Under the pieces are notes generated by a model. The model saw nothing but the letters and a program-made list of their open reading frames with translations, did no database searches and was not told the DNA's origin. From the NCBI GenBank assembly GCA_030411725.1, contig MU839845.1:434001-498000 (forward strand): a DNA stretch of 64,000 bases, written 5' to 3'. This DNA is from Echria macrotheca. Its lineage: Eukaryota; Ascomycota; Sordariomycetes; Sordariales; Schizotheciaceae. Of this stretch, positions 58,818 through 64,000 are shown one piece after another. The position numbers and the translations under genes were made by a program. Each line of letters begins with the position of its first letter. The first letter of the stretch is position 1.

Positions 58818-59778
58818 ATGCGCCAGCCAAGCCACCGCGTCAACAAGCATGCCGGGTTTGCCGAGTCATCGAGGCGGCGTGAGGTTGGAAGTTTGAACTG
58901 GGCTTGTCCCTTCTTCAAGGAGAATTGGAAGGCGCACCAACGTTGTGTTGTGCCAATGGAGTACATCGCGGACGTCAAGCACCACCTCAAACGCAGCCAT
59001 GCTAGCGTCCTGTCTCCGGAGAAGCTGCAGCAGATGTTTGACAAGCGGTATATGAAAGGTACAAACGAGGAGAAATGGTTTACCCTCTGGACAATTCTTT
59101 TCCCGGGAAGGTCGCTCCCGGAGATGCCGTTCTATACCCAAGCGACATCCCTAGCCGAGCTGGTGAGCCATGTCATCAGTGACTTCAAGCAACGCGAGCT
59201 TGGTTCTCGGCAAGATGACCGAACCTTGGACAGATTGACGGCTCATGCGGCCTCGATATCGCCAATGGTAGATACGACGATATCGATGCCTAGCTCAGGC
59301 ATACCGGAACATAGTAAGTAGAGCCGCGTTGTAGCATGCCGCTTGTCCATACTTACCAAGGCCCGCAATGTTAGAAGGCCTCTTCATCGCCGACACCAAT
59401 GCATCAGTGCCAACTTGGCGGCAAAACGAAACCGACATGCTTCAAGGGTTGGATGTTAATGTTGGGAATGGGCCGTCGATGACCTGGGGAAAGGATATCG
59501 GTCTTCCAAATTGGCATACCAGCGCCTCCTGGTATGATGAAGCTCAGCGGTCGGTGGGCAACGCCTTTGCGTTCGTCGGTGGCGGCAATAGTCAAGCTAA
59601 TGACGAGGTGAACCTCGACATGACAAACTATGCCATGCCGATGACCCATGTAGAGCAGGGAAATATGGAGGATGATATCAGTCAAGAGGTCTTCCAGACA
59701 CCACAGGACTGGGACGTCTCGTCGATTTCTCAGGTGGAGGCGACCACGAGTTGGGATGCTTTCTTGGGTTCCTATTAG
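58818..59778 (+). CDS. Fungal C2H2-like zinc-finger protein (5' end uncertain)
   Basis: Exons 58818-59317 and 59361-59778 give 305 aa. The diagnostic segment is ACPFFKENWKAHQRCVV..DVKHHLKRSH, with C30, C43, H56 and H61 (C-x12-C-x12-H-x4-H). This is the first, atypical finger seen in many ascomycete proteins of the ACPFYK type. Homologs usually carry a second C2H2 finger right after it; here LSPEKLQQMFDKRYMKGTNE follows instead, so the second finger is absent or degenerate. The remainder is acidic, Gln/Asn/Met-rich and may be an activation region. The frame stays open upstream of the chosen ATG to a stop near 58734, so the start or an earlier exon is uncertain. The donor GTAGAG is used because the nearby GTAAGT breaks frame. 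Confidence 0.55.
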
Positions 59779-60291
59779 CTTTGCTCTGAAGTGTGAGGGC
59801 TTGGATCGTACAATGTTCAGCTGTGTTGGAAATGGAAGAGGTTAACGGCGCTCTGCCCCTACTGATGTGACTAAGGCCCGTCGTCATTGTTGCAGATGTT
59901 GCTCTGAGGGTTACTGCTGTCGACATTTCGTACCATGTGGAAAGAAACATGAGGTGAAGAAATGTTGAGGACGAAGAAGGGAAAAAGCGCAGAGATATGT
60001 GTCAAAGGCGGGCTTTTGTCCGCCCCCCGGTTCAGTCACGGCGCATGGCGCATGGCGCACGACGCACGGCGTCGTGCTTCGTGGCGGGAGGGGGGTGGGT
60101 CGCCATCATCCATCTCACCAGAGGTTATTTAAACCAATCAGGGCGCTGCAGGGCAGCCAACTTCGTGTGGAATTCACTGTGCATGCATATGACCCCGGGA
60201 GGACCGTCACAAGCAGGGTATCATTACCTTTTTGGTACCTATTCTGCTATAATGCTGCTAGCATATGGATGTATATCGCGGTACCCCTACC

Positions 60292-60367
60292 TGTTAGCCA
60301 GGAATTGCCGGAGGCAAGTTGTGTGGCCCTGTTAGCCAGGAATTGCCGGAGGCAGTTTGTGTGGCCC
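60292..60367. repeat. 38-bp tandem duplication
   Basis: Two adjacent 38-bp units, 60292-60329 and 60330-60367, both start TGTTAGCCAGGAATTGCCGG and differ only at GCAAGTTG versus GCAGTTTG. The near identity points to a recent duplication by slippage or unequal exchange. Confidence 0.85.
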
Positions 60368-60387
60368 TGTCAGGCTGTGTTTTCGGT

Positions 60388-60520
60388 GGAATTTCCAATT
60401 CCCCAAATAAGGTAGCTAGAACTAACGGACGTTCTTTAGTCCGCAGGTGCACATAAGGAATTTCCAATTTGCCCAAATAAAAAGGAGGTCCGCACCGCAA
60501 GGCGTCCTGGGAATTTCCAA
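60388..60520. repeat. GGAATTTCCAA direct repeats
   Basis: Copies at 60388-60410 and 60457-60480 share GGAATTTCCAATT, one or two variable bases, then CCCAAATAA. A third, shorter copy (GGAATTTCCAA) lies at 60510-60520. The first two starts are 69 bp apart. Confidence 0.7.
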
Positions 60521-60756
60521 TGAGATTTCCAAACAGTCCCGTGCGCGTTTTCGCTGCTCTCTTTTTCGCTTGGAACACTCTTGGACAAGACCGCCCGGAT
60601 GTAAATCTTGATGTTCAACTCGTCGTTAACTCCAGCTCGACTGGCTCTCGATTCTAGCGGTCCATTCTAGCATCTATTCATTCCCTTTCTGTCTACGACC
60701 ATGTACTTTCCGCCCTCCTTGCGTCTCCATTCTCTTTCCCAAAGTGCCTCAGAGGT

Positions 60757-63269
60757 CTAGTCCTGCTCTGCGCCCCGACTGCCAAGTCCAATACCCTTCC
60801 TCCTCCCTCTCACCACCGCCTCGAGCGCCCTGCCCACCGCATTATGATCCCCAAGTAAGCTTATGTGCCCGCGATCTGTACAGATCCTCCCGTCCCGCAC
60901 CAGCTCATATCCGGCGGGTAGCATAGACTCGCGAGCCAGGACGACTCCATCTCCACCCCGAAAGACCAGGTCGTCGTAGGCATCCGCGCAAGCAATCCCC
61001 TCCCGCCCGGCAACCCGTGCCGCATACACAGTCGGCACATCTTTTCCGTAGATCACCGCAAGAGGCGGATAGGCGTTGGCCTCTTGGTGCTTTGGGTTGT
61101 GGGCAAGCTCGGCCCGGAATCGCTTGATCTCGGCTAGCGTTCTCCTCAGGTAGGCCACGTAACGTCCCTGCGCTGCTGAGCCGGGTGCGGTACCCGTTGG
61201 GCTGCCCGTCGCTGTCGAGTTTGGTTGCGACGGTACGCTTCCGGTTGAGGCCACCGCTGCCCCAACGCCCCTCTCCCTGGTACCTAGTGATCCTCGCTGG
61301 GTGATGTCGGAGTCTGACCGCTTCTGCTGATGGCTATTGCTTCGGCCGCGCAGAGGCAAGTTTGGGAGTGAATCTGACAAGCTCAGCAGGGAGCTAAACG
61401 TATTGCTTCTGGAAAGGGCCGGGAGTGGCGGCCCCGACACACACGGAGACAACCGATATTTGACCCAATCGTCGACGTTGTAAAAGTCAATCGGGTACTC
61501 CTCCTTCGTCTCCTTGTCGATGAAGCAGAATCCGTCTTCGGGTAGAAAGGCGAACGTCGTCCGGAGAGACAAGTTCACCTGCGCCGTCAAGACCTTTTCG
61601 TTGAGAAGAACGGCATCGCCGTTCCGGAGCGGCCCAAGAACGTTGATGCACCGTTGCGGTACGCCTGCATACACAACACCTGAGAAGAGCTCCGGTCGCT
61701 GGTTAACGGCATGCCGGGTGATCAAACCTCCAAGACTATGAGCAATGACTAGGGCGCCCCGACTTGTTTCCGGGACATCTGGCTGGTTTGACGGCAGCTT
61801 CTCGAGAAACTCGATAAGCTTTCGCGACAGGAGATGCGGGCTCAGTCGCCAGTCATACCCGTAGTCATGCACACGGAGCTTTCCGGACCTAGCATTTCCA
61901 CACTCCCTGGCCTTTTTGAACAGTCGCTTCGAGATATCCACAGGTCCAATGTTTTGCAGCATACCCGATGCGAAGATGTGCTTTTCCATAGCCTCTTCGT
62001 CCTCAGGTTCCAGTCCGACCTCCATGTTCACTTTGCGGATTTTGAGCCCGACTTTGACAGGAACCCAGAGTTGTCGATGCGGAGGCTCAGCTGATCGGAG
62101 AATAGAGCCTCGGTATCCGCCTAGGATAACAACATCGCCTGTGAGCATGTCCAGGGCTGAGCTGAGGGGCGATGTGTTGCCGTGTTGCACCCGTTGGCCA
62201 ACCGGTACGGCACCTGTCTGGGACCCGTTCGGGCCCGTGTCGGTAGATGGTTTTGGTTGAGGCACACTTAGGAGATCTATGTGGTGTTAGCGGCCATAGT
62301 CTTAAACTAGAGAAAGAACATACTTGGAAACTGTGGCATTTTGAACGAGGGGCCATCCCAACTGTCCTTGATCGCCTTGAGCCTGGAGTTGACTTGCTCT
62401 CTAACGTGGGCGAACCTCTCATCGTCGCCGAACGATGAGACGCGAGAGAGTGAGTGGTAAAGGAGGGAGTCATCCGAGGTCGACTTGCGCAAGGCCGGGG
62501 TCCTAGAGTCTCGTCTGGCCGACGGGTCTGCCGTAACCTCGGGTTGGGCCACCAAGCCTGAGCTAGGGCTCGATATCCTGGCCGGATGTTGGAACTGGGG
62601 CTGTGGAGCTGTCTGTCCATCTCTCTGGAATGAAGCACCGAATGAGGACAGAAAAGAAGGGGTAGAGATGTTTGGAATCAAGCCGGTTGGTATCGAAATG
62701 GACGGCAAGGCCTTCGAGAGCCTCCTCAAAGCATTCTCACTAATTGTTGACGATCGATGGGCCCTTGACTGGAACGCGTTTGACATGGACCCGGTCCTCG
62801 ACGAGGAGGGATCAACAGAGAACCGCTTCGGGCCGGCCTGCCACGGGGCCGGCAGGTCGGCAGTCGGCAGACTAGGCTGTACCACCGGGGACTCGCCAGT
62901 TGGATATTGATGTCCAGGGTCTTGCATCAAAGGGGCCAGGGGAGGCATGGGCTCCTGCTCATCGAGGACATCAAACAAGCCGCCTCCGGGCAGCTTGTCC
63001 ATAGCAGCAGCCTTTTCAGCGGCCGGAGTCCGAGGGGACGTTAACCGGGTTGCAATTGGACTGATTGCCGGCTGCATGAGCGATTGGACATCGTCTTGGT
63101 CGGCATAGACATCGTCGTCTTCAGATCCATCCGATGGTGTGGATTGTTGGAGTTCTGGGTCGACAGGTTCGACGAGGTTTAGAACGGGGACCATTGGAGC
63201 CAGAACCGGCGATGGTAGTGATGCTGAGGACCCCGTCATGTCAAAGGAGGGAGGCGCTGAAGTCTCCAT
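60757..63269 (-). CDS. LCAT-like alpha/beta hydrolase with long disordered N-terminus
   Basis: Exons 63269-62324 and 62276-60757 give 821 aa, joined in phase 1 over a 47-nt intron. Residues 1-290 are Ser/Pro-rich and probably disordered. The hydrolase domain starts near GDVVILGGYRGSILR and has the nucleophile elbow VIAHSLGGLITRHA (Ser about 496) followed by SGVVYAGVPQRC. A low-complexity Ser-rich insertion (about 605-680) separates it from the C-terminal part, which reads PPLAVIYGKDVPTVYAARV, then GGDGVVLARESMLP and HISLLGDHNAVGRAL, the probable acid and His regions. The arrangement resembles lecithin:cholesterol acyltransferase-like or PGAP1-like fungal lipases. No signal peptide is seen, so a cytosolic or membrane-associated place is likely. 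Substrate unknown. Confidence 0.8.
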
Positions 63270-64000
63270 GTTTGCGGCTTGTCGAACGCAGATTTCCGGG
63301 CTTTGTATGTCCGGGATGGGAAGTCTCCTGAGGTGACCGGCTCGGCCGGAGCGCGGGCTGCTTAGTGTTCTCGTCCAGGCCCTGGTCTACGCACCAGCCA
63401 TTGTTAGGACATCGGTGGCGATCAATTGCACCCGGTCCGCAAGGAGAAAACCGGCGGCTTAACAAGAGTATCTTGGGGCAGGTGAGGTGAGCCGGGAGAG
63501 GCAGGGGAAGCGACTCTCAAGAGGTGTGCTGAAAACGGCAGGAATTTGAGAGAACAAAAAGACAGCTGCGGTGAGAGAGAGAGTGAGAGACCAGGTTCTG
63601 AAGCTGCAGCGAGGCACAGCCCAGACCGCGCCATCCCATCGTCTCCATCGTCTCGTTATCCGCGTATCAATTTGCTCGCCAACATAGCGCCGTTTTGGAG
63701 CTTATTTCCTCGTCGCATCCGGCGGTGCATTCCCGATGGGAATCCTGCCGAGGGCTGATTGCCCAACGCAGTTCCCGATGCCCGCCCGCCATCGTGTCGC
63801 AACCGCCCGGGCCATTGGGCCGAAACGGCTTCGACGGAACCAGATTCAAGTCTGTGGACACTATTTGTGATACTTGACTGGCGCGATCTGACAGCAGTCG
63901 ATGTCGTGGCGTCGGGTTTGACGTCACGAAAGACAGCCGACATGGCGGCGTCCCTGGCAGATGGCGGGGCTTTCCGGCCTGCCGAAGCTGAAAATGCTTG
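63270..64000. other. Upstream region of the LCAT-like gene to window end
   Basis: The last 731 bp should contain promoter and leader of the minus-strand hydrolase gene. Short frames on both strands show no recognisable features; a gene beginning beyond the right edge cannot be excluded. Confidence 0.35.

Larger units (their letters stand above)
59779..60756. other. Convergent spacer with short direct repeats
   Basis: About 1 kb between two convergent genes. It holds a 38-bp tandem duplication at 60292-60367 and three copies of GGAATTTCCAA at 60388, 60457 and 60510. No gene is supported. Confidence 0.5.

Overview
The window is nuclear DNA of a filamentous ascomycete, most likely a Sordariomycete. 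Genes carry many short GT..AG introns (about 41 to 124 nt), some 5' leaders are CT-rich, and the first gene is a Ste12 of the filamentous type with two C-terminal C2H2 fingers. There are no operons, CRISPR arrays or recognisable complete transposons. Species cannot be named from the sequence alone. Exon joins below were made by hand from splice signals, frame and family knowledge, and each spliced reading frame was checked to be divisible by three.

Layout, left to right: 3' end of ste12 (+); initiator tRNA-Met (-); a Zn2Cys6 regulator (-) divergent from TTI1 (+); an Ark1/Prk1-type kinase (+); a degenerate tRNA-like locus; a tiny Cys-rich protein gene (-) with a 620-nt repeat-built intron; a DUF1749-like hydrolase (-) divergent from a cytochrome P450 (+); eIF5 (+); a repeat-containing 839-aa unknown protein (-); dephospho-CoA kinase (-); a 330-aa unknown protein (-); Tim23 (-) divergent from a THADA/Trm732 protein (+). 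Then comes a gene-poor stretch of about 12.9 kb (36.6-49.5 kb) with only one clear gene, an intronless orphan at 42.3 kb. After it: Rag GTPase Gtr2 (-), a MIF-domain protein (-), a four-helix membrane protein (-), a C2H2-like fungal protein (+), and an alpha/beta-hydrolase of LCAT-like type (-) near the right edge.

Most genes are single-copy housekeeping genes: translation (initiator tRNA, eIF5, tRNA modification by THADA/Trm732), mitochondria (Tim23), coenzyme A synthesis, endocytosis and actin (Ark1), TOR signalling (TTI1, Gtr2), mating and filamentation (Ste12). They do not form one pathway. The one pair that looks functionally linked is the divergent hydrolase/P450 pair, whose 383-bp shared promoter holds three copies of an 11-bp motif that includes a CreA-type core. 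The most unusual material is the repeat-built intron at 14.4-15.0 kb, the ste12 cassette exon, the MIF domain without its N-terminal proline, and the small repeats and hairpins of the gene-poor stretch.
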